From the NCBI GenBank assembly GCA_945827635.1, contig CALZOG010000002.1, forward strand, positions 1 through 64,000: 64,000 nt of DNA, written 5' to 3'. Below the pieces are notes generated by a model. It saw only the letters and a list, made by a program, of their open reading frames with translations, did no database searches and was not told where the DNA came from. Origin of the DNA: an uncultured Bacteroidales bacterium. Its GTDB lineage: Bacteria > Bacteroidota > Bacteroidia > Bacteroidales > Paludibacteraceae. A program made the position numbers and the translations under genes. Shown here one piece after another: positions 8,763-17,951 of the stretch (its first letter is position 1; each line of letters begins with the position of its first letter).

Positions 8763-10279
8763 TGTGGCGATCACCTATCAAGCGGCTGGATGTGTATGTG
8801 CTGAGGAACTTCCTCGGTCTGTTCCTGTTGACGCTTATGGTGTGTATCTTCATACTGCTCATGCAGTTCGTATGGATGCATGTGCGCGACCTCGTGGGCA
8901 AGGGCGTTGAGTTGAGCGTGCTGGCGGAGTTCTTTATCTATGCCGTGGCGTCCGTTGTGCCGCTGGCACTGCCGCTGGCTGTGCTGCTGGCTTCGCTAAT
9001 CTCGTTCGGCAACCTGGGTGAGAAAGTTGAACTGACTGCCATGAAAGCGGCAGGTATATCCCTGTTCCGCATTATCCGTCCGCTTGTGCTGGCAGTGCTG
9101 GTGATATGTGTGGGGGCGTTCTATTTCTCCAATAGTATCTTGCCAGTTACGCAGGTCAAACTGTGGACGCTGATCTTCTCGCTGCGGCAGAAGTCGCCCG
9201 AACTGGATATACCCGAAGGCGAGTTCTACGATGGCATAAGCGGATATCAGATATACGTCCGCCACAAGGATCCCAAGCGAGGTATGCTGTACGACATGAT
9301 GCTATACGACTACAGCAAGGGCTTCCGCGATATGACGGTAATGGTGGCAGACTCGGGTAAGATCGTCTTCTCCGACGACAAGCAGTACCTGATGTTGCAC
9401 CTGTACTCCGGCGAGTCGTTTGAGAACCTCGACCGCAAGCAGCAACGCGCGACCGGCACAACGAAGAATATCCCTTACCGCCGCGAGACGTTTGCCGAGA
9501 AACAGTTGCTCATCGATTTCAACTCCGACCTGACGCGTATGGATGAGAGTGTGCTGGCTGACCAGCATGTGAGCAAGAACACATGGCAACTGATCCAATC
9601 CATCGACTCGGTGCATACGCTCAGTGTGGAAAAAGGCTTGGAGCAGAGCACGCAACTGGTGGAGTCGCGCTATATGGGCAGAGAGCGGCACTCCGTCGAG
9701 GAGTATGAGCAGATATCCCGCCGATACGAGCAACGCAAGCAGGAAGAAACCGCGAAAGGCGGTGGCAGTCTGGCAGCGTGCAACCCTGATTCGCTGTTTG
9801 CTTCGCTGAGTGATGCCAAGAAGGAACGTGTGCTGACGATAGCCATCGAGCGTGCCCGATCGCAAAGTGAACAGGTGGACTACAATGCAGTCGTGCTGGA
9901 CGACTACCAGCGCTACATTCGCCGCCACGAGATCGAACTGCACAGGAAGTTCACGCTGGCGTTTGCGTGCCTGATCTTCTTCTTTATCGGCGCACCGCTG
10001 GGCGCTATCATCCGCAAGGGCGGACTGGGTACGCCGGTGATCATTTCTGTGGTGATGTTTATCATTTACTACATAATAGACAACACCGGCTACAAGATGG
10101 CACGCGAGGCGCTTTGGCCCTGCTGGGCGGGAATGTGGCTCAGTTCGTTTGTGCTGCTGCCGATAGGTATATTCCTTACGTACAAGGCAGCCACGGATTC
10201 TGCATTGTTCAATCCCGAGGCGTGGATGAAAATGCTGGAGCCGATTCTAAAGAAACTGAAACTGAAAGGTGAAAACTGA
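8762..10279 (+). CDS. LptF/LptG family permease (YjgP/YjgQ)
   Basis: 505 residues with three N-terminal membrane segments (about 15-35, 55-80, 100-120), a long periplasmic region in the middle (about 130-390), and three C-terminal segments, the known layout of LptF/LptG. These form the membrane part of the ABC transporter that extracts lipopolysaccharide from the inner membrane. The central domain is larger than in E. coli, as usual in Bacteroidota. Its start overlaps the cdd stop by one base. The C-terminal tail (LKLKGEN) is encoded by a short repeated sequence also found at the end of the thioesterase gene at 14506. Whether it is LptF or LptG cannot be said. Confidence 0.9.
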   Translation: MWRSPIKRLDVYVLRNFLGLFLLTLMVCIFILLMQFVWMHVRDLVGKGVELSVLAEFFIYAVASVVPLALPLAVLLASLISFGNLGEKVELTAMKAAGISLFRIIRPLVLAVLVICVGAFYFSNSILPVTQVKLWTLIFSLRQKSPELDIPEGEFYDGISGYQIYVRHKDPKRGMLYDMMLYDYSKGFRDMTVMVADSGKIVFSDDKQYLMLHLYSGESFENLDRKQQRATGTTKNIPYRRETFAEKQLLIDFNSDLTRMDESVLADQHVSKNTWQLIQSIDSVHTLSVEKGLEQSTQLVESRYMGRERHSVEEYEQISRRYEQRKQEETAKGGGSLAACNPDSLFASLSDAKKERVLTIAIERARSQSEQVDYNAVVLDDYQRYIRRHEIELHRKFTLAFACLIFFFIGAPLGAIIRKGGLGTPVIISVVMFIIYYIIDNTGYKMAREALWPCWAGMWLSSFVLLPIGIFLTYKAATDSALFNPEAWMKMLEPILKKLKLKGEN

Positions 10280-10319
10280 AATTATAAATTTGAAATCATC
10301 AATTAGAAATCAAAAAGAT

Positions 10320-11570
10320 ATGCTGGATACGATTGAGCAGGCGATAGAAGATATCCGTGCAGGCAAATTTGTGATTGTGGTGGACGATAAAGACCGTGAG
10401 AACGAGGGCGACTTCATTACCGCTGCAGAGACCATCACAGCCGAGAAAGTGAACTTTATGCTGCACAACGGTCGCGGTGTGCTGTGCTGCCCGCTGACCG
10501 AGCAGCGTTGTGCCGAGTTGGATCTGGTGCACCAGGTGGCAAACAACACCTCTATGCTTGGTACACCGTTCACCATCACTGTGGATAAACTGGAGGGGTG
10601 CACCACCGGCGTGTCGGCTGAAGATCGCGCTGCAACGATCCGCGCGCTGGCAGATCCCAAATCAACGGCGCAGACCTTTGGACGTCCGGGGCACATCAAT
10701 CCCCTGTATGCCCAGCCTGAAGGCGTGCTGAAGCGTGCCGGACACACCGAGGCGGCAGTCGATCTGGCGCGGCTGGCAGGCTTGCAACCGTGCGCTGCGC
10801 TCATCGAGATAATGAACGAGGACGGAACGATGGCACGTATGCCGCAACTGGAGAAAGTGGCGGAAGAGTTCGGACTGCATATCGTATCCATCGAGGACCT
10901 GATAGCCTATCGCCTGAAACATCCGGTTGCAGACAGTAAGCAGGGCGAAGGCGACAGTCAGCCATCTGCCGCAAGCGCACTGATTGAACGGGGCGAGACT
11001 GTCGAACTGCCTACTGAGTACGGTAACTTCCGCCTCACTCCGTTCCGCGAACTGAGCAACGGACTGGAGCATATCGTGCTGACCAAAGGTGAGTGGGCGG
11101 AGGATGAACCGATCCTGTGCCGCGTACACTCGTCGTGTATGACCGGCGACATTTTCGGCAGCAAACGCTGCGAGTGTGGCGAGCAACTGCAGGAAGCCAT
11201 GCGCAGAATAGAAAAAGAGGGCAAAGGCATACTCGTCTATCTGAATCAGGAGGGTAGGGGCATAGGTCTGATGAACAAAATCAAAGCCTACAAACTGCAG
11301 GAGCAAGGCGACGACACAATAGAGGCAAATATCCATCTAGGCTTTGATGCCGATGAGCGGGATTATGGAGTAGGTGCACAAATTTTGCGTGCCATGGGTG
11401 CTAAAAATCTGCGACTTATGACAAATAATCCTGTGAAAAGAATCGGACTTGAAAGTTATGGCATAGTTATTGTACAGAATATAGCAATAGAGGTGCAACC
11501 GAACCCTTACAACCTTCGCTACATGCGTACTAAGAAGGAAAAGATGCACCACACGTTACATCTTGTATAA
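10320..11570 (+). CDS. ribBA: bifunctional 3,4-dihydroxy-2-butanone 4-phosphate synthase / GTP cyclohydrolase II
   Basis: 416 residues from ATG at 10320. The N-terminal RibB half has [11 protein letters not shown] (about 22-32) and HTEAAVDLA; the C-terminal RibA half has the zinc cysteines in RVHSSC...KRCECG and the QEGRGIG and TNNPVK motifs. It catalyses the first steps of both branches of riboflavin synthesis. A low-complexity linker (about 205-220) joins the halves. A frame extended upstream to a GTG at 10269 would translate an AT-rich repeated stretch (10270-10318) and overlap the LptF/G gene, so it was not used. No FMN riboswitch was recognised upstream. Confidence 0.95.
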   Translation: MLDTIEQAIEDIRAGKFVIVVDDKDRENEGDFITAAETITAEKVNFMLHNGRGVLCCPLTEQRCAELDLVHQVANNTSMLGTPFTITVDKLEGCTTGVSAEDRAATIRALADPKSTAQTFGRPGHINPLYAQPEGVLKRAGHTEAAVDLARLAGLQPCAALIEIMNEDGTMARMPQLEKVAEEFGLHIVSIEDLIAYRLKHPVADSKQGEGDSQPSAASALIERGETVELPTEYGNFRLTPFRELSNGLEHIVLTKGEWAEDEPILCRVHSSCMTGDIFGSKRCECGEQLQEAMRRIEKEGKGILVYLNQEGRGIGLMNKIKAYKLQEQGDDTIEANIHLGFDADERDYGVGAQILRAMGAKNLRLMTNNPVKRIGLESYGIVIVQNIAIEVQPNPYNLRYMRTKKEKMHHTLHLV

Positions 11571-11586
11571 CTAAAAAACTATTGTT

Positions 11587-12915
11587 ATGAAACGCTTGCT
11601 ATCACTTTTGGTACTGCTGACTACAGTTAGTTGGTGTACTTGGGCAGACGAGACCATCACGGTTTCTGCCAACTCAGAGGACATAAGCCAAGCGCTTGAT
11701 TTGAAGGCGGTGGCTACATTGTTCGGCACGGTTAAGAACGTTGAGGAGTTCGAAACCATGCTCAATAACCCCGACTCCGCTTTCACCAATCTTGACCTGA
11801 ACGGTGACGGATTGGTGGATTATCTGCGCGTGGTAGAGACCTCCGCTGACAACAAGCACCTGGTTGTTATCCAGGCTGTACTGGCAAAGGATGTGTTCCA
11901 GGATGTAGCATCGATATATGTAGAGAAAGATGAATCTACAGGTGAAGTCACCACCCAGGTGATAGGTGATGAGTACATATACGGTGCGAACTACGTGATA
12001 GAGCCTGTGTATATCTACCGTCCGTACATTTACGACTGGTTCTGGGATCCCTTCTGGACATGCTGGACATCGCCCTGGTATTGGGGATATTATCCTCACT
12101 GGTGGCATAGCTGGCACTGCTGCTCGTACCATGCGTACTGGCAACGCTGCTACCACTGGCACCACTACCATCCTTACTGCTCGTTCCGCTACGCATCCCG
12201 TCCGCGTGAGGCATACGGCAGCATGCGCCATACGGTAGCCCGTCGCGAGTTCGCAACAGCTAATAGTAACCGTTCGTTTGCAGCACGCAACAGCGGAGTG
12301 ACTAATGCACGTAGGCTGGATGCAAGCCGTTCGGTAACTACACGCTCGGCAGGTGCAGGCATAGCCGCCCGTCAGGGAAGCATTGCTGCCACTCGCGTAG
12401 GTTCGTCCCAGGGTGTACGCCGTGCATCCGGTAGCGAGAATACCTTCGGCAGTACGGCTGTTCGCCGTCCGTCAGCCAGCACCACCCGTCAGGCTGCCAC
12501 GACACGTATCGCTTCCGCAGGTCAGCGCTCGGCTACAAGTGTTCAGCGTACCTCTGCCGGCAGCCAGCGCGCGACAACTGCCACTGTTCAGCGTTCATCG
12601 GCAGGTAGCCAGCGTACGTCAGGCAGTGTGCAACGTACCTCTTCCGGCGGTCAGCATTCAACGGCAACAACTCAGCGTACCGCAAGTACCGCTACGACGC
12701 GTGCTACAGGTCCTTCCCGCTCATCGGGTAGTGTAAGTCGCACAAGCAGCAGCTCAAGCCGTTCGTCAGGTAGTTCGTATGGCGGATCGCTTTCATCAGG
12801 AGGCTATAGCGGCGGCGGACGTTCATCAGGAGGATTCAGTGGCGGTGGCGGTCGTTCGTCAGGAGGCAGTTCAGGTGGCGGACGTTCGTCCGGTGGCGGC
12901 TCTTCACGCAGATGA
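11587..12915 (+). CDS. secreted protein with W/H/Y/C-rich segment and Ser/Gly/Arg tail
   Basis: 442 residues with a signal peptide (about 1-20). Residues 50-135 form a compact domain with an EF-hand-like loop (LDLNGDGLVDYLRV, about 69-82) of a type common in conserved hypothetical proteins of Bacteroidota. Residues 141-200 are extremely rich in Trp, Tyr, His and Cys, including WWHSWHCC and YHWHHYHPYC. Residues 205-375 are rich in Ser, Thr, Arg and Gln in degenerate repeats (RTSAGSQR, RSSAGSQR), and the last 55 residues are Gly/Ser/Arg repeats (SSGGGRSSGG). Envelope location is inferred from the signal peptide; metal or heme binding by the W/H/C segment is only a possibility. It lies 16 bases after ribBA. 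Confidence 0.8.
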   Translation: MKRLLSLLVLLTTVSWCTWADETITVSANSEDISQALDLKAVATLFGTVKNVEEFETMLNNPDSAFTNLDLNGDGLVDYLRVVETSADNKHLVVIQAVLAKDVFQDVASIYVEKDESTGEVTTQVIGDEYIYGANYVIEPVYIYRPYIYDWFWDPFWTCWTSPWYWGYYPHWWHSWHCCSYHAYWQRCYHWHHYHPYCSFRYASRPREAYGSMRHTVARREFATANSNRSFAARNSGVTNARRLDASRSVTTRSAGAGIAARQGSIAATRVGSSQGVRRASGSENTFGSTAVRRPSASTTRQAATTRIASAGQRSATSVQRTSAGSQRATTATVQRSSAGSQRTSGSVQRTSSGGQHSTATTQRTASTATTRATGPSRSSGSVSRTSSSSSRSSGSSYGGSLSSGGYSGGGRSSGGFSGGGGRSSGGSSGGGRSSGGGSSRR

Positions 12916-12934
12916 GCAAACAGATGATTGAACA

Positions 12935-13567
12935 ATGTTCTATCGGATAGAAGACATACCTGATTCGCAAACAATGCAAGCGGTAGTAGCCCGACTATTA
13001 CCGCTTGTTCCTTTTTCGCGTCGTGACAAGGCGTTGCGTTACAAACACCTGCACGGGCAATATTGCTGCCTGCGTGTGTGGGAGATACTGCATGAGTTGC
13101 TGGTATCGCATAGTTTTTTGCCCGCCATAAGCTCACTGAGCGAACTGACATACGTGGAGGACGACTATGGTAAACCCTGGTTGACCGTAGGCAGCGTGCG
13201 GGAGGAAAACATATACTTCTCGCTATCCCATACGAAGAATGCAATAGCCGTAGCAGTAAGCCGGCGCCCCGTAGGGATAGACGTGGAGGCTGTTGTGTCA
13301 CAGGAGCGGGTAGGCGACAGTCATTTTCTGGAGCGCACAATGAGTGCTACCGAATGCAAGCAGATAAACTTGGCTAATAATCCCCGACTGATGTTCACCG
13401 AACTGTGGACGCGCAAGGAAGCATATGTGAAGTTGCTTGGTACAGGACTTGATATGAATACGCTGCCGATGCTGTTGAACGAAGCGGAGGCATACACGTT
13501 TCATACCGGATATGGATCGGGGTACGCGTATTCGATTGTGTGCAAAGCGGACCAAAGAGAAAATTAG
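12935..13567 (+). CDS. 4'-phosphopantetheinyl transferase superfamily protein
   Basis: 210 residues. The Sfp-type signatures are present: SHT at 98-100, GIDVE with Asp116 and Glu118 (magnesium ligands), and WTRKEAYVK with Glu162. The enzyme moves the phosphopantetheine arm from coenzyme A to a carrier protein. The neighbouring acyl-ACP thioesterase suggests acyl carrier protein of fatty acid synthesis as a partner, but this is inference. It starts 19 bases after the upstream gene and is probably in the same operon; the thioesterase has its own promoter. Confidence 0.9.
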   Translation: MFYRIEDIPDSQTMQAVVARLLPLVPFSRRDKALRYKHLHGQYCCLRVWEILHELLVSHSFLPAISSLSELTYVEDDYGKPWLTVGSVREENIYFSLSHTKNAIAVAVSRRPVGIDVEAVVSQERVGDSHFLERTMSATECKQINLANNPRLMFTELWTRKEAYVKLLGTGLDMNTLPMLLNEAEAYTFHTGYGSGYAYSIVCKADQREN

Positions 13568-13604
13568 CAGAAAGGAAACAATTACGAAAAAAAATCTCAC
13601 AAAA

Positions 13605-13636
13605 CTTGCAAATGTGCGATTTTTTTTGTAAATTTG
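13605..13636 (+). promoter_or_regulatory. promoter of thioesterase - rnr - mazG operon
   Basis: CTTG at 13605-13608, 20 bases, TAAATTTG at 13629-13636, about 40 bases before the thioesterase ATG. Confidence 0.75.
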
Positions 13637-13675
13637 CAAACTTTTTGAAATAACTCTCATTTTTAAGCATAAATA

Positions 13676-14506
13676 ATGAAATATTATTACGAATACACTA
13701 TCCGTTACCAGGACGTGGATGATACCAAGCACCTTCGCTGGGTAGCCTTGGAGGAGTATCTGCTGGAGGTGGCAGGGACGGTCGCGGATAATTTGGGTTT
13801 TGGCATAGCCGTGCTCCATCCGCGTGACTTGACATGGATTTTGACCCATCTGTCTGTGCAGATGAGTTATATGCCTATGCCGCAGGACAAAGTGGTATTT
13901 GAAACGTGGATAGAGCAAAATGCCCACATGTTGTCCATGCGTGACTTCCGGATCTATCTCAAGCCGTCGATAGCACAAGTTGATTCGCAGAATGATGATC
14001 GTAGCGGCTGGCGTCTGATAGGCGAGTGCAAGAGTGTCTGGGCAGTGCTGGATATGGAGAAACGCGAGATCGCAAATATCTTCGACGACCCGATGTTTGA
14101 GGGCAGTGTTGACGGTGAGGTGCTACCTATGCCGCGTGCGGTGCGTATGACCTCATTGCCTGATGCGCAGCAGATACCCTATACGATACGCTATTCGGAT
14201 CTTGACTACAACCGCCACTGCAACTCGTGCAAGTACCTGCAAGCGATGCTTGACACCTATCTGCCCCTGGAGCTGACCAAGTGGCAATTGGGGCAACCGG
14301 CAGCCGGCAGCGTAGTGCCTGATGCGGAAAGCGGTACGGGTGAGACATGGCGCCTGGATATACACTACTCGCGTGAGGTGCAGGCGGGCGTGAGAACGAC
14401 CATCGCTTATCAGGATGAAGGCGATATGATTCGTTATCAGATGCTCAATTCCGAAGGCTTGACGTCATGCGCGGCAGTAATCGGGAAGGTGAAAGGTGAA
14501 AATTGA
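13676..14506 (+). CDS. acyl-ACP thioesterase
   Basis: 276 residues with two hot-dog domain halves. The first carries YTIRYQDVDDTKHLRW and the second YTIRYSDLDYNRHCNS (about residues 166-180), the typical Asp/Asn/His arrangement of FatA/FatB-like bacterial thioesterases. It hydrolyses acyl-ACP to release fatty acid. The last residues (KVKGEN) are encoded by a short repeat similar to that at the end of the LptF/G gene. First gene of the operon that runs to mazG. Confidence 0.92.
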   Translation: MKYYYEYTIRYQDVDDTKHLRWVALEEYLLEVAGTVADNLGFGIAVLHPRDLTWILTHLSVQMSYMPMPQDKVVFETWIEQNAHMLSMRDFRIYLKPSIAQVDSQNDDRSGWRLIGECKSVWAVLDMEKREIANIFDDPMFEGSVDGEVLPMPRAVRMTSLPDAQQIPYTIRYSDLDYNRHCNSCKYLQAMLDTYLPLELTKWQLGQPAAGSVVPDAESGTGETWRLDIHYSREVQAGVRTTIAYQDEGDMIRYQMLNSEGLTSCAAVIGKVKGEN

Positions 14507-14519
14507 AAGGTGAAATACT

Positions 14520-15017
14520 ATGGCAAATTCTCCTCAAAAACGCCCGGCGGAGCTGGAGTGCGACGTTGTGCGGTTTCAGAACAACAAGGACAAATGGATA
14601 GCGTTCATCGGTCTACTGAACGGTCGTCCGTATGAGATCTTCACCGGCCTGGCAGACGATGATGAAGGCCTGCTCATACCCAAGTCGGTGAGCAAAGGCA
14701 AGATCATCAAAGTCGTGCAGGAAGACGGAACGAAGCGGTATGACTTCCAGTTCGTCAATACCCGCGGTTTCAAGACGACCATGGAAGGCCTGAGTTACAA
14801 GTTCGACAAGGAGTTTTGGAACTATGCCAAACTTATCTCCGGCGTGTTGCGCTATGGTATGCCGATTGACCAGGTGGTGAAGATGATTTCCGGTTTGGAG
14901 ATGGATTCGGAATCCATCAACTCATGGAAAGTGGGTGTGGAGCGTGCACTGAAGAAGTATCTCCCTGCCGACCAGCAGATGCCGGAGAATGAAACGCAAC
15001 AGATACAAACCATGTAA
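14520..15017 (+). CDS. orphan C-terminal domain of class II (B12-dependent) ribonucleotide reductase
   Basis: 165 residues. The sequence resembles the segment near the C-terminus of NrdJ (RPAELECDVVRFQ, WIAFIGLLNGRPYEIFTG, LISGVLRYGMP, VGVERALKKY). The catalytic barrel is absent: the upstream gene is an acyl-ACP thioesterase and the downstream one RNase R. The redox-active or zinc-binding cysteine pairs at the end of full-length NrdJ are also missing; the only Cys is residue 14. It could be a stand-alone regulator or partner of a ribonucleotide reductase elsewhere, or a remnant that has taken a new role. Translation signals and codon use look normal, so it is likely expressed. Confidence 0.75.
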   Translation: MANSPQKRPAELECDVVRFQNNKDKWIAFIGLLNGRPYEIFTGLADDDEGLLIPKSVSKGKIIKVVQEDGTKRYDFQFVNTRGFKTTMEGLSYKFDKEFWNYAKLISGVLRYGMPIDQVVKMISGLEMDSESINSWKVGVERALKKYLPADQQMPENETQQIQTM

Positions 15018-15040
15018 CCTACGAAACGATACAAAGTCTT

Positions 15041-16798
15041 ATGCACGAACGATTAGTTGGTACACTGATTCTCTCGCGTTACGGTGCAGAGGTCCTCACT
15101 GACCGCAAGACGTATAATGAGAATATAGCCGTTGCACCGCGATACCTGCATGGTGCAGACGATGGCGATAGGGTGGTTGTGGAAGTCATCCGTCCTGCTA
15201 CACGCAAGGCACCGCCAATGGGAAAGATCATCGATGTGCTCGGGCATAGCGGTGACAACGATGCAGAGATGCACGCCATACTGGCAGAGTATGGGTTGCC
15301 GTACAATTATCCCGCCGAGGCGGAGCAGGAGGCTGCTGCAATCGACGCTGATATAAGTACGCAGGAGATCTACCGCCGCCGCGATATGCGCGACGCGTTG
15401 ACGTTCACGATTGATCCGTTCGATGCCAAGGATTTCGACGATGCGCTGTCTTTCCGCCGTTGTGGTGAAGAGGAATATGAGGTGGGCGTCCATATAGCCG
15501 ACGTGACCCATTATGTAGAGTCCGGCACATTGCTGGACAGTGAGGCGTACAACCGCGGCACATCAGTATATCTGGTGGACCGTACTATTCCTATGTTGCC
15601 CGAGCGGCTGTGCAACGAACTCTGCTCGCTTCGCCCGAACGAAGACAAGCTGTGTATGTCCGTCGTCTTCACCATGAATAGCAAGGCAAAAGTGCTCAAG
15701 CTCAAGATTTGCCGAACTGTCATCCGTTCGGACGTTCGCCTCGATTATGAGCAGGCACAGCAGATTATTGACGGTCAACAGATGTCGGAAGAGTCGGTGC
15801 ACGGCGGCGTGATAGGCGGCGATGTGATAGAGGCTATACAGGAACTCAACCGAATGGCGGACATCCTGCGTGAAGAGCGCTTCCGTCACGGTGCGATAGA
15901 CTTTGAACGAGAGGAGATAAAAGTGCTTGTTGACGAACAAGGCAAGCCTACGGGTTTCAAATTGGTAGAGTCAACGCCATCGCACCACCTGATTGAGGAA
16001 TTTATGTTGCTGGCTAACCGGACAATAGCCATGCAACTGTCCGGCACCAACAAAGATTCGGTGTATCGTGTGCACGACGTGCCCGATCCTGACAAAGTGG
16101 AAGCGCTCAGTAAGTTCGTACAAAAGTTTGGCTATTCAATGCGTCTGCCTAAAAAGGACAGCAAGAATGATAACGGCACCATGGGCGCAACCAAGGCGAT
16201 CAAACATCTGCTGGCTGAGAGCACGGGCACGCCGGAGCAGGAGCTGATACACACGATTGCCATCCGCACAATGCCCAAGGCGTACTATTCGACACACAAT
16301 ATAGGGCATTATGGTTTAGCGTTCCCCTATTACACCCATTTCACGTCACCTATTCGCCGTTATCCCGACATGATAGTTCACAGGCTGGTGAACAAGTATA
16401 TTCTTACCGGCAAGGCACAAGCCACCATGGGTGACCTGGAGGAGGCGTGCCGCCACTGCTCCGACCGCGAGCAACTTGCTGTAGCCGCCGAGCGCGCTTC
16501 GGTGAAATACAAACAGGCTGAGTGGATGGAGCAACATATAGGCGAGGTGTTCGAAGGCGTGGTCAGCGGAGTGACGGAATATGGCGTATATGTACAACTC
16601 ACTGACACCCATTGCGAAGGTCTGCTGCATGTGCGCGAAATGGGTTCGGAGGAATACTGGTCGTTCAACGAAGATGAATATTGCCTCGTGAGTGACAAGA
16701 CCGGTGAGAAGATCACCTTGGGCGACCGCATTCGCGTGGAAGTGCTGCGTGCCGATGCACTGCAACGGCGCATTGACTTCCGGCGTGCTAAACAATAA
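15041..16798 (+). CDS. rnr: RNase R family 3'-5' exoribonuclease
   Basis: 585 residues. The RNB catalytic domain has the magnesium-binding pattern FTIDPFDAKDFDDALS (about residues 122-137) and VGVHIADVTHYV; a C-terminal S1 domain runs from about 500 (GVVSGVTEYGVYVQL). It degrades structured RNA and rRNA fragments. It is shorter than the usual 700-800 residues: the N-terminal helix-turn-helix region and the first cold-shock domain are missing, and the protein starts directly at the second OB fold. ATG at 15041 is the first in-frame start after the preceding gene, only 23 bases away. Confidence 0.93.
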   Translation: MHERLVGTLILSRYGAEVLTDRKTYNENIAVAPRYLHGADDGDRVVVEVIRPATRKAPPMGKIIDVLGHSGDNDAEMHAILAEYGLPYNYPAEAEQEAAAIDADISTQEIYRRRDMRDALTFTIDPFDAKDFDDALSFRRCGEEEYEVGVHIADVTHYVESGTLLDSEAYNRGTSVYLVDRTIPMLPERLCNELCSLRPNEDKLCMSVVFTMNSKAKVLKLKICRTVIRSDVRLDYEQAQQIIDGQQMSEESVHGGVIGGDVIEAIQELNRMADILREERFRHGAIDFEREEIKVLVDEQGKPTGFKLVESTPSHHLIEEFMLLANRTIAMQLSGTNKDSVYRVHDVPDPDKVEALSKFVQKFGYSMRLPKKDSKNDNGTMGATKAIKHLLAESTGTPEQELIHTIAIRTMPKAYYSTHNIGHYGLAFPYYTHFTSPIRRYPDMIVHRLVNKYILTGKAQATMGDLEEACRHCSDREQLAVAAERASVKYKQAEWMEQHIGEVFEGVVSGVTEYGVYVQLTDTHCEGLLHVREMGSEEYWSFNEDEYCLVSDKTGEKITLGDRIRVEVLRADALQRRIDFRRAKQ

Positions 16799-16800
16799 CA

Positions 16801-17118
16801 ATGATGAACGAATTTTTGGAGAGAGAAGAGCAGGTACTGCAAATGCTCAAGACTGTGTTTGACCCAGAGATACCTGTGAATATTTATGACCTCGGGCTTA
16901 TCTATCGCATCGATATATCCGACGATGGCGTGTGTGTTATCGATATGACCTTGACAGCCCCGAGCTGTCCTGCGTCGGATTTTCTGATGGAAGACATTCG
17001 GCAGAAAGTCGGCACGGTGGAAGGCATTAAGCAGGTTGATGTCAATCTGGTGTTTGAGCCAGAGTGGAACAAAGATATGATGAGTGAAGAGGCAAAGTTG
17101 GAATTAGGGTTCTTATAA
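16801..17118 (+). CDS. SufT/MIP18-like Fe-S cluster assembly protein (DUF59)
   Basis: 105 residues. The DUF59 signatures DPEIPVNIYDLGLIY (about 20-34) and LTAPSCPASDF with the conserved Cys (about 57) are present. Family members help Fe-S cluster maturation; the specific client is unknown. It starts two bases after the RNase R stop, so the two genes are probably translated from the same mRNA. Two adjacent ATG codons are possible starts. Confidence 0.92.
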   Translation: MMNEFLEREEQVLQMLKTVFDPEIPVNIYDLGLIYRIDISDDGVCVIDMTLTAPSCPASDFLMEDIRQKVGTVEGIKQVDVNLVFEPEWNKDMMSEEAKLELGFL

Positions 17119-17121
17119 TCT

Positions 17122-17157
<36 letters not shown>

Positions 17158-17159
17158 TT

Positions 17160-17951
17160 ATGATCTACTTCTTAAGCGATGCACATATAGGCAGTCGTGC
17201 TATGGATAACCCGCAGCACCAGTTGCGTTTCGTGGGTCTGCTGAATGCGCTGGCTCAGGATGCAACTGCGATTTACCTGCTGGGAGACATATTTGACTTC
17301 TGGAGTGAATATGTATGGCGTGACAAGTCAAAAGAAGAGTATAGTCCGCTGTTGGATTGTCTGAAAGAATTGACAGGTAGGGGAATAGAGATACATTACT
17401 TCATCGGCAATCACGATATATGGACGTATGGCGAACTGGCTCAGCGAACGGGAGTAACAGTACACCGCGCACCCGAGGTGACAGTCGTAGCCGGCAAGCG
17501 TTGTATGCTGGCACACGGTGACGGGCTCGTGCCGAAGGAGTATATCAGGCAGTCCCCGAAAGAGATACAAAGGAAGATCCGCTCGTTCATGCGCCTGAGA
17601 CGTCTGTTTCATAACCCCGTGGCGCAAGCACTGTTTCGCCTCGTGCCACCTGCACTCGGTAATCGTTTAGGCTACAACTGGGCAAAAAACTCCCGGCTCA
17701 AAGAACTGGCTAATCCGTGCGGATACAAAGGTGAAAACCGTGAGGAACTGGTACTATACGCCAAGGATCAGGAGCAAAACAGACATCTGGACTATTACAT
17801 ATTCGGGCACAGGCATATTGAACTGGATCTGGAGCTGGCAACCGGTGCGCGGGTCGTTATTCTTGGTGATTGCTTCCGCCAGTGGACTTATGCAGCAATG
17901 GATGAACAAGGCAAATTAGAACTACAATGCATACAAGAGCAGAACAATTAG
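17160..17951 (+). CDS. lpxH: UDP-2,3-diacylglucosamine diphosphatase
   Basis: 263 residues of the calcineurin-like phosphoesterase fold. Metal ligands are in SDAHIG (Asp7, His9), LLGDIFDFW (about 41-49), FIGNHD, MLAHGDG and FGHRH. LpxH cleaves UDP-2,3-diacylglucosamine to lipid X in lipid A synthesis at the inner membrane. The mazG start overlaps its 3' end by 25 bases. Family members in Bacteroidota have the same length. Confidence 0.93.
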   Translation: MIYFLSDAHIGSRAMDNPQHQLRFVGLLNALAQDATAIYLLGDIFDFWSEYVWRDKSKEEYSPLLDCLKELTGRGIEIHYFIGNHDIWTYGELAQRTGVTVHRAPEVTVVAGKRCMLAHGDGLVPKEYIRQSPKEIQRKIRSFMRLRRLFHNPVAQALFRLVPPALGNRLGYNWAKNSRLKELANPCGYKGENREELVLYAKDQEQNRHLDYYIFGHRHIELDLELATGARVVILGDCFRQWTYAAMDEQGKLELQCIQEQNN

